From: Actinidia chinensis
Taxonomy: Eukaryota; Streptophyta; Magnoliopsida; Ericales; Actinidiaceae
Direction: 5' to 3'
NCBI GenBank assembly: GCA_009663005.1
Contig: VIGQ01001191.1
Span: forward strand, 12,501-30,000
DNA length: 17,500 nucleotides
Part shown: piece after piece, positions 9,075 to 17,500 of the stretch
Position numbering within the stretch: the stretch's first letter is position 1
Layout of the letters: each line of letters opens with the position of its first letter
Position numbers and translations under genes: made by a program
The notes under the pieces: generated by a model
Told to the model about the DNA's origin: nothing
Databases searched by the model: none
Seen by the model: only the letters and a program-made list of their open reading frames with translations

Positions 9075-10239
9075 GGGGAAGCAACTTTCAATAAACAAAA
9101 TAAATAAATAATTAGATTGCTCGAGTTTACAGTCAATTGCCTTTAGTGTTTTGCAGTCAATCTTTTCTGTCTTTTTATTAGTGAAAGTGTGAAGAATTGT
9201 GTGGGCGGTTATGTTACATGAAATTGAGTATGGGTAGCAGGTGATAGTCTATGTATGGCACATTGTATTAAGAAAGATGAGTAATTTGCAATGTATATGT
9301 ATCATTCACATTGAATTAAATGAATCCGATACTTAGACACATACCAGTATCTGACACCCGCATCAGAGTCCGTGTAACATAGGTTAGTATTTGGTTGCAA
9401 GCTTCAAAAAGGAATTGAAATAGTTTGTGACATTGCAATCACAAAAATAATCACCAGCCTTCTAGTTTCGTTAAATTGACCGCCTTCCTGTAAAAAACTT
9501 GTCATAAGAGTTTCAATAATGGCTAAAAAGTAATAAAACATCGGCCTACTATTGTTGCCATTCTTAATAAAGAAATACTAGGACCTCCAGATGTGCTGCA
9601 AAATTCATAGTTCCATCAAATTAAGAAGATATAAAAATAAAAATTAAATATCACGACTGTCCTTTATCCTTCTCATAATATATAGTTACTGGACGTTAAG
9701 AACCTATAAAAAGCATAAAATCAAGATTAAAAATCAAATTCAATACTTCTCAATTTAAGAAATTGTCAGAATCTTAAATAGTAAACTAAAGAAGTTTAAA
9801 AAGCGAATTCTTTTGAAATGCTCCTAGCGAATCCTTTATCCTAAGAAGTTTAAAAAGTTGCTCCTATAACAAGAATCCTTTTGAAGAGCGCCCTCTACAG
9901 AATCTGACTGTGTCTGTAATTAACAGTCCTTCACGCACCATACTCTATTCCAAGCAATCAAAATATCAGTTAACTAACAAGCAGCTGACCCATACCTCTA
10001 AAAGAACAAAAATTAAAGAGTTCTAGGAATCCCGTTCAAGAAGAAGAAGAATTAAGTTGTAATTCGCACTAGTAGCCTTGGTGTTGTCTCTAAATATAAG
10101 AAATCTTGTCGTGTTTTCCATTAGATTCATTCCATGCATATTTTTAAGCTCCACATGCTATTAAAGGCTATAATATTTTTAATGAGATGCAAACCTTTGT
10201 CATTTTAATTCAAGTACGAAACCACTACAACGAACACAT
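9075..10239. other. 3' flank of the kinase relic and intergenic DNA
   Basis: An AATAAA at 9090-9095, 16 nt after the ancestral stop, may be the old polyadenylation signal. At 9325-9385 there is a small dyad, GATACT...AGTATC, in a CCGATACTTAGACAC/TCCGTGTAACAT context. AAGAAGTTTAAAAAG occurs twice, near 9789 and 9843. I find no open frame or domain remnant up to the rpoB fragment. Confidence 0.5.
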
Positions 10240-10428
10240 CTATAAGGGATAAAGACAATATTGACGGGTCTTCCATCTTGCAAATAGGGCATATCTTGTT
10301 AAGGCAGAATTTTCGAAATGCAACCCTTATTTCCAATTCCACGTGTTCCAGCTACTTCATCGCCTACTTTGCTTTTACGTTTCTGTACAATATGTACACA
10401 CGTCGTTTCTGGATTAAAACTAGAACCT
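10240..10428 (-). pseudogene. rpoB: Nuclear copy of a chloroplast rpoB fragment (NUPT)
   Basis: Read on the minus strand from about 10428, one frame gives [33 protein letters not shown], then a stop (TTA on plus at 10299-10301) and [16 protein letters not shown], ending near 10251. These match the plastid-encoded RNA polymerase beta subunit in a conserved stretch (family: NPET, [41 protein letters not shown]). The LQDGRPV spelling is plastid-like rather than that of nuclear Pol II. About 60 of roughly 1070 codons are present, with the substitution-made stop, two extra codons before GNKG and loss of the NPLGVPSR continuation. Homology is not visible past 10240 or above 10428. It is an old, non-functional organelle-DNA insertion. 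Confidence 0.85.
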
Positions 10429-10639
10429 ACCAATGCAAAGGACACTGAACAATGTCAAGGTGAACACTAGAAATACTAATCCATTCTGCGAAAAGAAACT
10501 GGGGACTTGGTGAACACCAATACTTTCACGTCGATAACTGCAAAAACTAATTACTGAGTGCAGGAACTCCAGGAGGTCTCAGTTACAAAAGCAAGTGGCA
10601 GGGAGGAATTTCCAACTTAAAGCCTTCTCAACTACGGCC

Positions 10640-10985
10640 TCATCCAATCTTTCCCCTTTTCCCCGGGAAATCAAGCAGACCATAAGAATTCACTTTCCCT
10701 AGCAAGTCCCCATTCGTTCTGTCCAGCAAAACAAGGCTCTCCACGTACACGCCAATATAAAAAAACGAGAATTCGACTCCATCCCTTTCAAGGTCCACAA
10801 CACACTATATCCGCTCACGGGGTGATACAAAAACCCAAGTCTCCACCCCCCAATCATAATCAACAAATTTCCACTCGCTCTAATCCAACTTCTTGTTGAA
10901 TATTTCAAAGATAGTATATATGTAATAATGTTTTGAAGTTTTGGAGTCCACATTGAAAAAGAGAAGGAAGTAAAAAGGTTTTTAA
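10640..10985 (-). pseudogene. F-box/FBA protein pseudogene, C-terminal piece
   Basis: On the minus strand, GNLLIMIGG (about 10880-10855), LYHPVSGY (about 10830-10805), a frameshift, then YVESLVLLDRTNGDLL (10747 downward) end at TGA 10642-10640. NGELLI-like, YDP-like and YVESLVLL in this order form the usual C-terminus of plant F-box proteins with an F-box-associated domain, which choose substrates for SCF ubiquitin ligases. The piece follows on from 12430-11895 on the same strand after the LTR-like insert, so both are taken as one interrupted gene. The upper edge is uncertain; clear similarity begins near 10880. It has at least one frameshift and cannot make a protein. Confidence 0.78.
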
Positions 10986-11027
10986 GTGGTCTAGTCAATT
11001 ATGACTTGTTTGTCTTGTTTTTGCAGT

Positions 11028-11069
11028 CCCCCCCCCAGCCCCCCCCCCCCCCCCCCCCCCCGGCCCCCC
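11028..11069. repeat. Poly-C tract (C9-AG-C23-GG-C6)
   Basis: C runs lie at 11028-11036, 11039-11061 and 11064-11069, separated by AG and GG. The minus strand therefore carries G runs long enough to form G-quadruplexes, and the plus strand could form an i-motif. Homopolymers of 23 are also prone to sequencing length error. Open frames across it on both strands (poly-Pro, poly-Gly) are artefacts of the tract. Confidence 0.9.
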
Positions 11070-11428
11070 TCACTCGTCCTTTTTTTCCTTTTTTGCACAC
11101 GTATGACGGTGGCAATCGTCCGCACACGCACACCGCGCGCCGCGCGTGCGCAATGTGGCGCTATTAGTGCGCACTTGGCACGCTGCATCGGTGTCGTGTG
11201 GAATCAAGACCGTTGATTTGTTTATTCATGATGATCATAAACGACGGACGGTTAATATTAAAGTTTAACAAACCAAGATCGTATGGTGGAAATCACATCT
11301 AATTATAAGATGTGGAACGGCTTGATTGGATATTGACGAGGTGCGATCTCACCGTTGAATACTAAAAGGTGTGATTCGGTGGCATGGTTTAAACCTAATT
11401 TACTGTTATAAATGACAGTTTAGAAATG

Positions 11429-11457
11429 TGACTGTTAGATTTTGAATCTAACAGTCA
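11429..11457. other. Perfect 13-bp hairpin with TTG loop
   Basis: TGACTGTTAGATT (11429-11441) pairs exactly with AATCTAACAGTCA (11445-11457) around the 3-nt loop TTG. It lies about 45 bp upstream of TATAAATT inside the LTR-like insert, so it may be a control element of that insert or a cruciform. No run of T follows, so it is not a bacterial-style terminator. Confidence 0.7.
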
Positions 11458-11500
11458 TCTTCTTCGCAAACACCTCTTCATGAAAAGACCCTATTCTGTC

Positions 11501-11508
11501 TATAAATT
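11501..11508 (+). promoter_or_regulatory. Possible LTR TATA box (TATAAATT)
   Basis: TATAAATT follows CCTATTCTGTC and precedes TACAGATTTCGCAGC. The arrangement resembles the core promoter of plant LTRs and points to the plus strand, opposite to the interrupted F-box relic. Confidence 0.35.
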
Positions 11509-11894
11509 TACAGATTTCGCAGCAATTTAAGACCTTGATTTCGAACTTCTCTTTTTCTTTTGGAAAATTACAGTTTTCAAATTTGTCGTGAATTCTGTTT
11601 TCTGGCAGAAACAAAATTTCCAGATTCTTGGCTACCTAGAAAAATCTGAAAGTATTTAGGTCTGATTTGTTTGTGCAAACGCAGTCAGACATTCAAATTA
11701 GATTCTGAGGTTCATTGATCCCTAGAGACGATTCGCTGTGACCCCAGTGCATCACCAGTCTTACAGAATGTGGGCGCGAATAACGCTTTAAGGAAAGAGA
11801 CATTTTGACGTGCCTTTATTTAAAGTATCTGACAATTGGTGATGAAATTTGCTCTACACTTCTGGGGTTATTAAACCGGCCTGCAAATCAGCAG

Positions 11895-12430
11895 TGTATT
11901 GCTAGGTCCAGACTTACTACGCTATATTCTTTCATCGCCCAAACAGAACCAGCCCCACAGTCCAACGCGCGATTGTGATCGAAAAAAATCAGAGAGATGA
12001 TTTGAAACTCCCAACTAGAGTCAAGTTTCCCCCCCCCCCCCCAAGTTCAATAGCAAAACCGGAGGCCAATGTTTCGAGACTCCATCTCGCAAAAACACCT
12101 CATCGTCCATACCAATGACACAATCACATTACGGTAATCATCATCCAATGTGAAGCCCCATTCACGAAAACTGCATGTATGGAGCGAACACAGTAGCTAA
12201 ACTAATGTCCTGCCTTGGGAAGTTATAAAAACTCATTCCAGGTAAACGATCTGACTACCTTGCAGTCATTGTTGGGTAAAATTCCCGTTGACCTCATAGT
12301 TTAGAAAAAGTTTTAGTTTGATCCGTTACACATCGAATTGAAACAACTATAAACTCGAGTAATTCCTGTGAGTAGCAGAGTGTGTCCCTCTATCCCATTC
12401 GCTTAAAGCTAACAGAAATCGATTTTTTTT
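11895..12430 (-). pseudogene. F-box/FBA protein pseudogene, central piece
   Basis: Reading down the minus strand: DTLLLTGITRVYSCFNSMC (about 12384 onward), then NNDCKVVRS (12270-12250), HAVFVNGASHWMM (12175-12140), RNVIVS and GMDDEVF after frameshifts (12135-12095), KLDSSWEFQIISLIFFDHNR (about 12025-11965), and GSVWAMKEYSVV (11950-11915) followed by a degraded S-W-T. This is the order in F-box-associated domains (DYKVVR, VNGALHW, F-D-M-DEVFREI, WVMKEYGVVESWTK). The F-box itself is not seen upstream of about 12430, so the N-terminus is lost or unrecognisable. A G14 run on the coding strand (C14 at 12029-12042) interrupts the frame. The gene continues at 10985-10640 beyond the insert. The exact subfamily is not decided. 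Confidence 0.8.
12029..12042. repeat. C14 homopolymer inside the F-box relic
   Basis: A run of 14 C sits where the coding strand reads ACTTGG followed by G residues (a likely former Gly-Gly coding spot). Expansion of a short G run after loss of selection, or a read-length error, would both explain it. Confidence 0.85.
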
Positions 12431-12439
12431 TCTTGAGAC

Positions 12440-13552
12440 CTGGGTGCGAAACGTAGGCAGTAACAAAAACCAACCCTCAACTTGACAAATAATAAATAAA
12501 ACTTAGTAGAATTAAAAGACAAAAGTGTCCACTACCCGTTTATCCTTTTCAATTAGTATTAGAAATTCAGTTGTCAACAAATGTTTCCGAGAAAGGAAAA
12601 TTGTTACAGGAAACTTGAATTAAAGTGAAGTAAGAAATAAAAAATTAATCTTTTTGGGGGTGTTGTCATTTGACCAAAAAAATTTGTAGGAAAACTAAAA
12701 TATGATAGGGGGAAGTAATTGAAAAATAAGATTCTTAAAAAAACTGTTATTCCAAACTGCGTCTAAGATTTGACAAGCAAAAATTTTGGAACCAAAATTA
12801 AATTTGGGTTCAACTTGTACATAGGACTGGTTACACGAGCCGAGTTCTATTTATCATATGTAATTAGAAACACAATTAATGGTAGATACATTTGATTTTG
12901 ATATCATACAGTAAATAAGTAAATGAGACACTTTCAATTAAATGTTTAATTGAGTAAGCCACGTAGATTTTAAGAACACCCAATAATTACATTTGTACAG
13001 ATCAGTTGTCACATGTACAATGACGTGTTCAATTAACTGGCAATAAAAATTACTATTGATAATTGTTAATTAGATATTTATTTAGGATTTTTTCTTCTCA
13101 GCTTTTCACTCATTAAAAAATATGTAAATAAAATTATTATTTTTTTAGTAATGTAAATGGCATTATTCAATGTTATCTCACTATTTATTTTTTATTTAAC
13201 TTTTTTATTTACTATCTTCTATTTTTTTAGTAGCAAATTTATAATTATTTCTTTAAAAAAATTAAAAAGTTATAAATATTAAAATACAAATTGTGCAAAA
13301 AATTCAAATATTTTACTTCTCTAGATGTGTTCTAATATAATTAAAAAATTAAATATTTCCTATTATGATATAATATATGTATTCTTTCTATTTCTCCTAC
13401 GATTTCCTATTTTCTCGTAATCAAGAAAAATATTGCATGATACAACTAATTTTTCGAATGCACTGTAACAAAAAATTCTAAAATGTAAATTTAAAAGATT
13501 ACTTTATATATGAAAGTTGTGATAATTTGCTGTGTTTGGAAAACCCATATTT
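12440..13552. other. AT-rich intergenic DNA, nothing recognised
   Basis: Composition becomes strongly AT-rich with many A and T homopolymers, especially 13080-13400. No open frame of note, no domain remnant and no clear repeat was found here. Confidence 0.5.
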
Positions 13553-13648
13553 GTGAGAGAAAATAAAATAAAAAAGAAGTTAGAATATCCAATATTCAGT
13601 AACATTGGATCATCTATCATTTTTACTTTCTATTTTATTTTTTCTCAC
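13553..13648. mobile_element. MITE-like foldback
   Basis: The left arm, 13553-13593, begins GTGAGAGAAAATAAAATA and ends ATCCAAT. The right arm, 13604-13648, begins ATTGGAT and ends TATTTTATTTTTTCTCAC. They are imperfect reverse complements around a 10-nt loop (13594-13603). Weaker complementarity extends outward to GTGTTTGG on the left and CACACACGCC on the right, suggesting a total near 140 bp. Non-autonomous foldback elements look like this. No target-site duplication was confirmed, so class is not assigned. The open frame that starts at 13532 is a by-product. Confidence 0.6.
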
Positions 13649-14873
13649 ACTTCCATGATTCACACACGCCTAAAGAGAAAATTGAGGACAACACAATACG
13701 AGTTACATTCACAATGTAAATCTTAAAAAAAAAAGGAGGGACAAGGGACACGCTTGAGAAGTTAAATATGTATCTTCATACAAATATGTTTTAAGTATTC
13801 TAAATATTTTGTATAATCAATGATAAAAAAATTCGTAAGTGTCCTTCTACCATTCGTTTTCATTATTGGTATTGCATGCCTTCATCCAGTATATTGCTAA
13901 ATTAAACTAGACAACCAAACTTTTTGGTATGCAGAGTGTCCCAAACATGTTCCGCATGTATTTCAATTGTCAAAGTGAAAAACATTATATATGAAATAAG
14001 GCACATCTTATTTGAGTGTGAGACATGTGATTTAAACAGTATTTGTGAGGAAAAATATTATATAAAAAATAAAATGTGTTACTTGAGTATCGCCTAGAGA
14101 GTGTCACACAACTGTTGGACAGCGTCCGATACATATATGATAAGAATACTTGACTTTTGGCAAAGTGTACGTGTTTCTAAATGTAAATTATAGCGTCACT
14201 AGAAAAAAAATCATATATAAGTAAAGAATAAATGCAAATTATAGTGTCACCACAAAAACATAAAAAATATATGGAAAAATAAATAATTAAAAATAATTTT
14301 AAATTCTATACGCATCAGCAGAAATGAATAAATCCATACACATACAAAAAGAAATAAATATCTTTGCATATGTAGATTATGAGTTGTACTAACTTTATCT
14401 TTCAAATTTTAATAGATATTATTTCTTAGTAAAAGTAAGAACTTCATAATTTTAAAGAGATTTTTATTTATAAATAAAAAAAAACGTGATCGCAATGGCT
14501 ACGGACTAGTTTGGTAGTAATTTCCCCGTTATAAATTAGTACACGTTTAGACTATCTCTTTTAAACTATTTATTCTATTATTAACCACCAACACCACCTA
14601 TAACCATTACTTGTCTATTTTTATGAACTATTGGCTACCACATTAACACTTAAAAAGAGGTCAAATGAATTTCCGCCCTTTTTTTTTGCAAGCTGAGATG
14701 GAACCTGGAATTTGAACATTAAAGCTTGCCAAATTTGTGTACATGATGCATAGGAAAGCCAATTAGAATATCAATGTCTTTGACTTTCTATGATTACGGC
14801 TGGAATCAGAAATAAAGGTATACTTTCTTTTTTTTTTTTTTTTTTCCTGTTTTATAATACCTTCGTTCATTTC
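13649..14873. other. AT-rich intergenic DNA with a 51-bp tandem duplication
   Basis: ATGTAAATTATAGCGTCAC at 14181 recurs as ATGCAAATTATAGTGTCAC at 14232, a 51-bp offset with similar A-rich continuation. A weaker repetition of about 70 bp (AAAAACATTATATATGAAATAAG, shared as AAAAA.ATTATATA.AAA.AA) lies at 13975-14100. A T18 run is at 14828-14845. No gene was seen. Confidence 0.5.
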
Positions 14874-14914
14874 ATCCTAATACTCCTCTCTAGCTTCGAG
14901 AGGAGAATTAGGAT
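14874..14914. other. Strong 17-bp inverted repeat / hairpin
   Basis: ATCCTAAT-A-CTCCTCTC (14874-14890) pairs with GAGAGGAG-A-ATTAGGAT (14898-14914) with one A-A mismatch and a 7-nt loop TAGCTTC. It could be the tip of a foldback element or a small-RNA-producing hairpin. It is too short by itself for a typical plant miRNA precursor, and I do not see longer paired flanks. Confidence 0.65.
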
Positions 14915-15195
14915 TCCACAAATTTTCTGCTAACTTAGAAATGAAAAATACAGAAAATTCAGATTTTTCATTACTTTCTATCATTTTTCTTTTTCTTTTT
15001 TCATTATGGTGACCAAATAACAGAGAAGTGTATTTTTTTTTGATCCATCATTGTTACAATTAGGACGAGTTAGAACCATTGGATATCAAGTTCTACCAGT
15101 TTTGAATTTAAATATGCTCTATGCAATTACCAGTTTATGTATGAAATCATTTATAATCATGGTAAGCATCACAGCTTCTGAGTCAGAATTTATAC

Positions 15196-15239
15196 CTTAG
15201 TAATTGTTGAGGAATGTGTCCGAGAAGGTTATTGAAAGC
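15196..15239 (-). other. LRR-like coding scrap with splice-donor-like end
   Basis: On the minus strand the frame reads AFNNLLGHIPQQLL, a good match to the plant leucine-rich repeat core N-x-L-x-G-x-I-P-x-x-L. It is followed at once by AAG/GTATAA, a plausible 5' splice site in phase 2, the phase usual for LRR exons of receptor kinases. The frame hits a stop about 30 nt upstream, and no neighbouring LRR was found, so this may be a relic or chance. Confidence 0.25.
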
Positions 15240-15757
15240 TGAAAACACCACTACTTCTAGTCAAGTCAACAGGGCATCAATAATAATAAACAGTAGGCTA
15301 ATGACGTCTTTATTCTTTAATATATATGTAATTACCTCATGGCATCTCTTGTCCCTTCTTCGAGAAAAAAAAGGTAAGGGTTCCACCGATCTGTCACAAA
15401 AGGTAAGAGATACAATGTTCACATTGAAGGAATCAAGAGAGGCACAAAACAGATGATGAAGTGCAATGACCATATCACTGAAGTAATAAGATGAGTTGGA
15501 GCTTTTCGGTGAAATCTAAGCTGAACTTGGTAGTCCAATCTGATGTTGTAAGATCTTCGTCGAATAAAGCTTTCTGCTGCCAGAAATCATCTTCGTCGAA
15601 TTTAAAGCTTTCGGAATGGGGTTGCCAGGACTCTTGGCAGCAAATAGTTTCTAGTAATAAATCAAAACGACAAAACTAAGGGAAATATAAGGTGAATGAT
15701 GTAAATGACCTTGGTTCAACATTCCAGGGACAGATGGTACCTAATCATCTTCCTTAG

Positions 15758-15884
15758 AAAGCGACTCTGAGTGTTTTGCTGCTCGCTTGGAGAGCCCATG
15801 CTGTAGACTTACGAGGTGACAAAAACATTGTCACAGAGACTTCCATCACTAAAAGGGTAGTGTTTGTAGTTCAAACAGAGAAAG
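15758..15884 (+). CDS. Candidate internal exon of an unidentified gene
   Basis: The segment is open for 42 codons on the plus strand, beginning KATLSVLLLAWRAHAVDLRG and including SITKRVVFVVQTEK. It is bordered by a good acceptor (CATCTTCCTTAG) and the donor AAAG/GTACAAG. The 88-nt interval to the next candidate exon has a typical plant short-intron length, with CTAAT branch-like words. However, its exit phase (1) does not fit the open frame of the next segment. The minus strand of the same DNA (15902-15813) is also open, with acceptor TTTTCAG and donor CTC/GTAAGT. I recognise no family on either strand. If real, it may be a decayed multi-exon gene. Confidence 0.25.
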
Positions 15885-15972
15885 GTACAAGTTTCAGCAG
15901 GTCTGAAAATTAAGTAGATTCAATGCCAACAATGAAAATATGGATGCTCTAATAATAAGCTTACCCCAACAG

Positions 15973-16050
15973 AATCATTTAAAACCTCAAGCCACTGACG
16001 CTGAGGCAAGTGGCGTGTATGAAGATATGCTAGTGCGATATTTGAGATGA
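15973..16050 (+). CDS. Candidate terminal exon of an unidentified gene
   Basis: After the acceptor CTTACCCCAACAG the frame encodes 25 residues (NHLKPQATDAEASGVYEDML then VRYLR) and TGA at 16048-16050. The residue mix looks protein-like, but no family was recognised. Joined to 15758-15884 by the best splice sites the phase is off by one, giving a stop after 8 codons. A minus-strand frame across the same DNA (16047-15965) is also open and ends at GGG/GTAAGC. The call is tentative. Confidence 0.22.
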   Translation, partial: NHLKPQATDAEASGVYEDMLVRYLR

Positions 16051-17500
16051 GAAAGCATCTTGATTTGAGGAACCTTACAATGGATGGACTGCAAGTGACA
16101 ATTGAACTCCAACCCAAAGCTGAGTGTAATCTTTTCATCCAAAACAATCTAGATAAGATGAACTCTCATTGCATCATGTGTATTCGCTCTAGCCATGTAA
16201 GAAGTGATACTAATTCATCGCATAATTAAGTTCAGAATCACTATACTCAATTGGTAGATTTGAAAGAAAGATAGAAATAAACTAGTATTCTTAGCCGCAT
16301 AACCCAATCAGAGTCTCAGCCATCTCTTTCCAATAGAATCCAAAGGACCGTTGAACAAGAAACAATTCCTGGAAAATAATGGAAAAGGATCTGCTTGAAG
16401 CCCACACAAAGATTAGAAAAAAATAGGGATGACTTTCAAGGAAAATGAAGTGCACACAAGTTTTCAAAGAAATACATCCCTAGCGACAAGTTTCTCTGCT
16501 TCACAGTGCAGTCAATTTTTTTGGGGAATACAGAGAAGTACAACTTCTTTTGTTTAATGAAGCAAGTAGAGTACACTAAAATCTTATAACTACATAAGAG
16601 CAAAAATAAATTCAAAAGCAAAAATGCAAAAATAAATTTAAACATATCGATGTCTACCTACAATTAGTAAGTGAAGTTCAATTTGATGAGAATTCATTTA
16701 TTATTTATGGGCCACTTAATAAACAAGTTTTTGAGCAAGAGGAAGTAGCATAAGTTCCAAGTTTTTGAGCAACAGTAAGGACATTGAAATCAGACTTTGG
16801 GCAAGAGTCAGTCCGCTATGGCAACTTTGTCACATTGCATAAAACCTTAAAACTAGGCTAAGCCCGATTTCTTCAGCCTATGGACCAAAATGATGAAATC
16901 AACCAAGGGTTGCGTTCTACGCCAAAAAAACCATATTTAAGATAGAATTGAAGGGGATATCATTATATGTTCCGCATTCGGTTGGTTAAACTGTTCCTGA
17001 ATTAGGGGGTTTTTTCTTCCATGGAATAAAGATTAAAGAAATACAAATTTAAGCATGTTATACGTGCATAACACGGTTGGCACCAATAAATTGATCCAAT
17101 TCCTCCTTTAGCGGCCATGAAATATCCTTAAGAAAGTAAAGATTTTTCTTCTTCCAAGGTTGGAAAAAGGGCATTATAATCAGCTAGCGAGACAGGGTTG
17201 GGCAAAGGGAAGGTTTTATGTTCCGTATATTTGGCCACAAAATGAGAAGGTTGAATGTCATAAATTCAGTTGTGTGCTTACCAAAATACCCTTTATTCTT
17301 CAAACAGAATGATTGAATGATTGCCCTTCTAGCCCAAAAAATCATAAATGGCTAGTAGACAACAAATTTGCGAGCTGGTTTCACTTGCGTTCAAATGCCC
17401 AAGCCCAATCGTGATTAAAAAAAAAAAAAAAAGAAAGATACGATGCATTCCACATTTACTTTCTGTGGTCAGGTGGGTGAAGTTAGCTTTTGATCCAGAG
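16051..17500. other. Intergenic, nothing supported
   Basis: The stretch contains short direct repeats (CAAGTTTTTGAGCAA near 16724 and 16758) and an A16 run at 17417-17432. Around 17275-17150 a minus-strand frame is open for about 40 codons (includes LPNPVSLADYNALFPTLEEE), but I cannot tie it to a family. No RNA gene was found. Confidence 0.45.

Larger units (their letters stand above)
10990..11890 (+). mobile_element. LTR-retrotransposon-like insert (possible solo LTR)
   Basis: About 0.9 kb of foreign-looking DNA separates two parts of an F-box pseudogene. It starts with poly-C runs, then a CG-rich segment (CACACGCACACCGCGCGCCGCGCGTGCGC, split here: CGCGCGCCGCGCGTGCGC at 11132-11149). It then has repeated ACCGTTGAT, ACGGTTAAT and ACCGTTGAAT words, a hairpin at 11429-11457, a TATAAATT at 11501-11508 after CCTATTCTGTC, and a TTTC-rich leader-like part. 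Plant copia-type LTRs often have this kind of layout; that is general knowledge and the family was not identified. No primer-binding site, polypurine tract, gag/pol or second LTR is visible. Exact ends and a target-site duplication could not be fixed. Confidence 0.5.

Noticed and set aside
10250..10310. RING-finger-like CPICK reading on the minus strand
   Set aside because: It is an out-of-frame reading of the rpoB fragment; the other zinc ligands are missing and the rpoB frame explains the sequence far better.
11001..11216. Open frames on both strands with poly-Pro or poly-Gly across the C-rich tract
   Set aside because: They are created by the homopolymer and CG-rich repeat text and have no domain.
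13532..13726. Plus-strand 64-codon frame
   Set aside because: It runs through the foldback arms, has AT-driven Lys/Ile/Phe composition and no motif.
16436..16645. Minus-strand 69-codon hydrophobic frame
   Set aside because: The Phe/Leu/Lys-rich composition is expected from A/T-rich DNA; no family recognised.
17150..17275. Minus-strand stretch reading LPNPVSLADYNALFPTLEEE, considered as transposon protein or plant mobile domain
   Set aside because: Only about 40 codons, flanked by stops, and I could not match it to a family.

Overview
The window looks like nuclear DNA of a flowering plant, most likely a eudicot. It is AT-rich, dominated by non-coding and repeat sequence, and carries plant-specific gene relics: a G-type lectin S-receptor-like kinase of the SD2-5 kind, an F-box protein with an F-box-associated (FBA) domain, and a scrap of chloroplast rpoB. 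I see no intact protein-coding gene, no tRNA or rRNA, and no CRISPR or bacterial-type operon. Family assignments come from reading translated motifs by eye; no database search was run.

Positions 1-6290 are a patchwork of diverged segmental duplications. One block (about 121-730) recurs at about 4185-4720 and 5400-5720. A second (1541-1722) recurs at 3918-4101. A third (about 2100-2296) recurs at 6010-6180 and in shortened form near 1238-1300. Inside this patchwork a segment that is single-copy at 1297-1535 and 6150-6290 has expanded into four head-to-tail copies of about 333 bp at 2297-3632. Because one copy of the patchwork leads directly into the receptor kinase pseudogene, these blocks are probably leftover upstream regions from a tandem receptor-kinase cluster.

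Positions 6590-9074 hold a nearly full-length, intronless but heavily frameshifted SD2-5-like receptor kinase pseudogene. Signal peptide, B-lectin, Cys-rich, PAN, membrane and kinase regions can be followed in order down to the ancestral stop codon.

Positions 9075-10240 are intergenic. At 10240-10428, minus strand, lies an old chloroplast rpoB fragment. From 12430 down to 10640, minus strand, runs an FBA-type F-box pseudogene. About 0.9 kb of GC-rich, poly-C-headed sequence resembling an LTR (about 10990-11890) splits it into two pieces.

Positions 12440-14870 are very AT-rich and hold a MITE-like foldback at 13553-13648 and a 51-bp duplication. Positions 14870-16050 contain a strong hairpin and several open segments bordered by good splice consensus on both strands. 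They could be exons of an unidentified gene, but strand and phase cannot be settled from sequence alone. From 16051 to the end I find nothing that can be supported as a gene.

Nothing in the window works as a pathway. It reads as a gene-family graveyard (defence-type receptor kinase, F-box) broken by duplication, element insertion and organelle DNA transfer.
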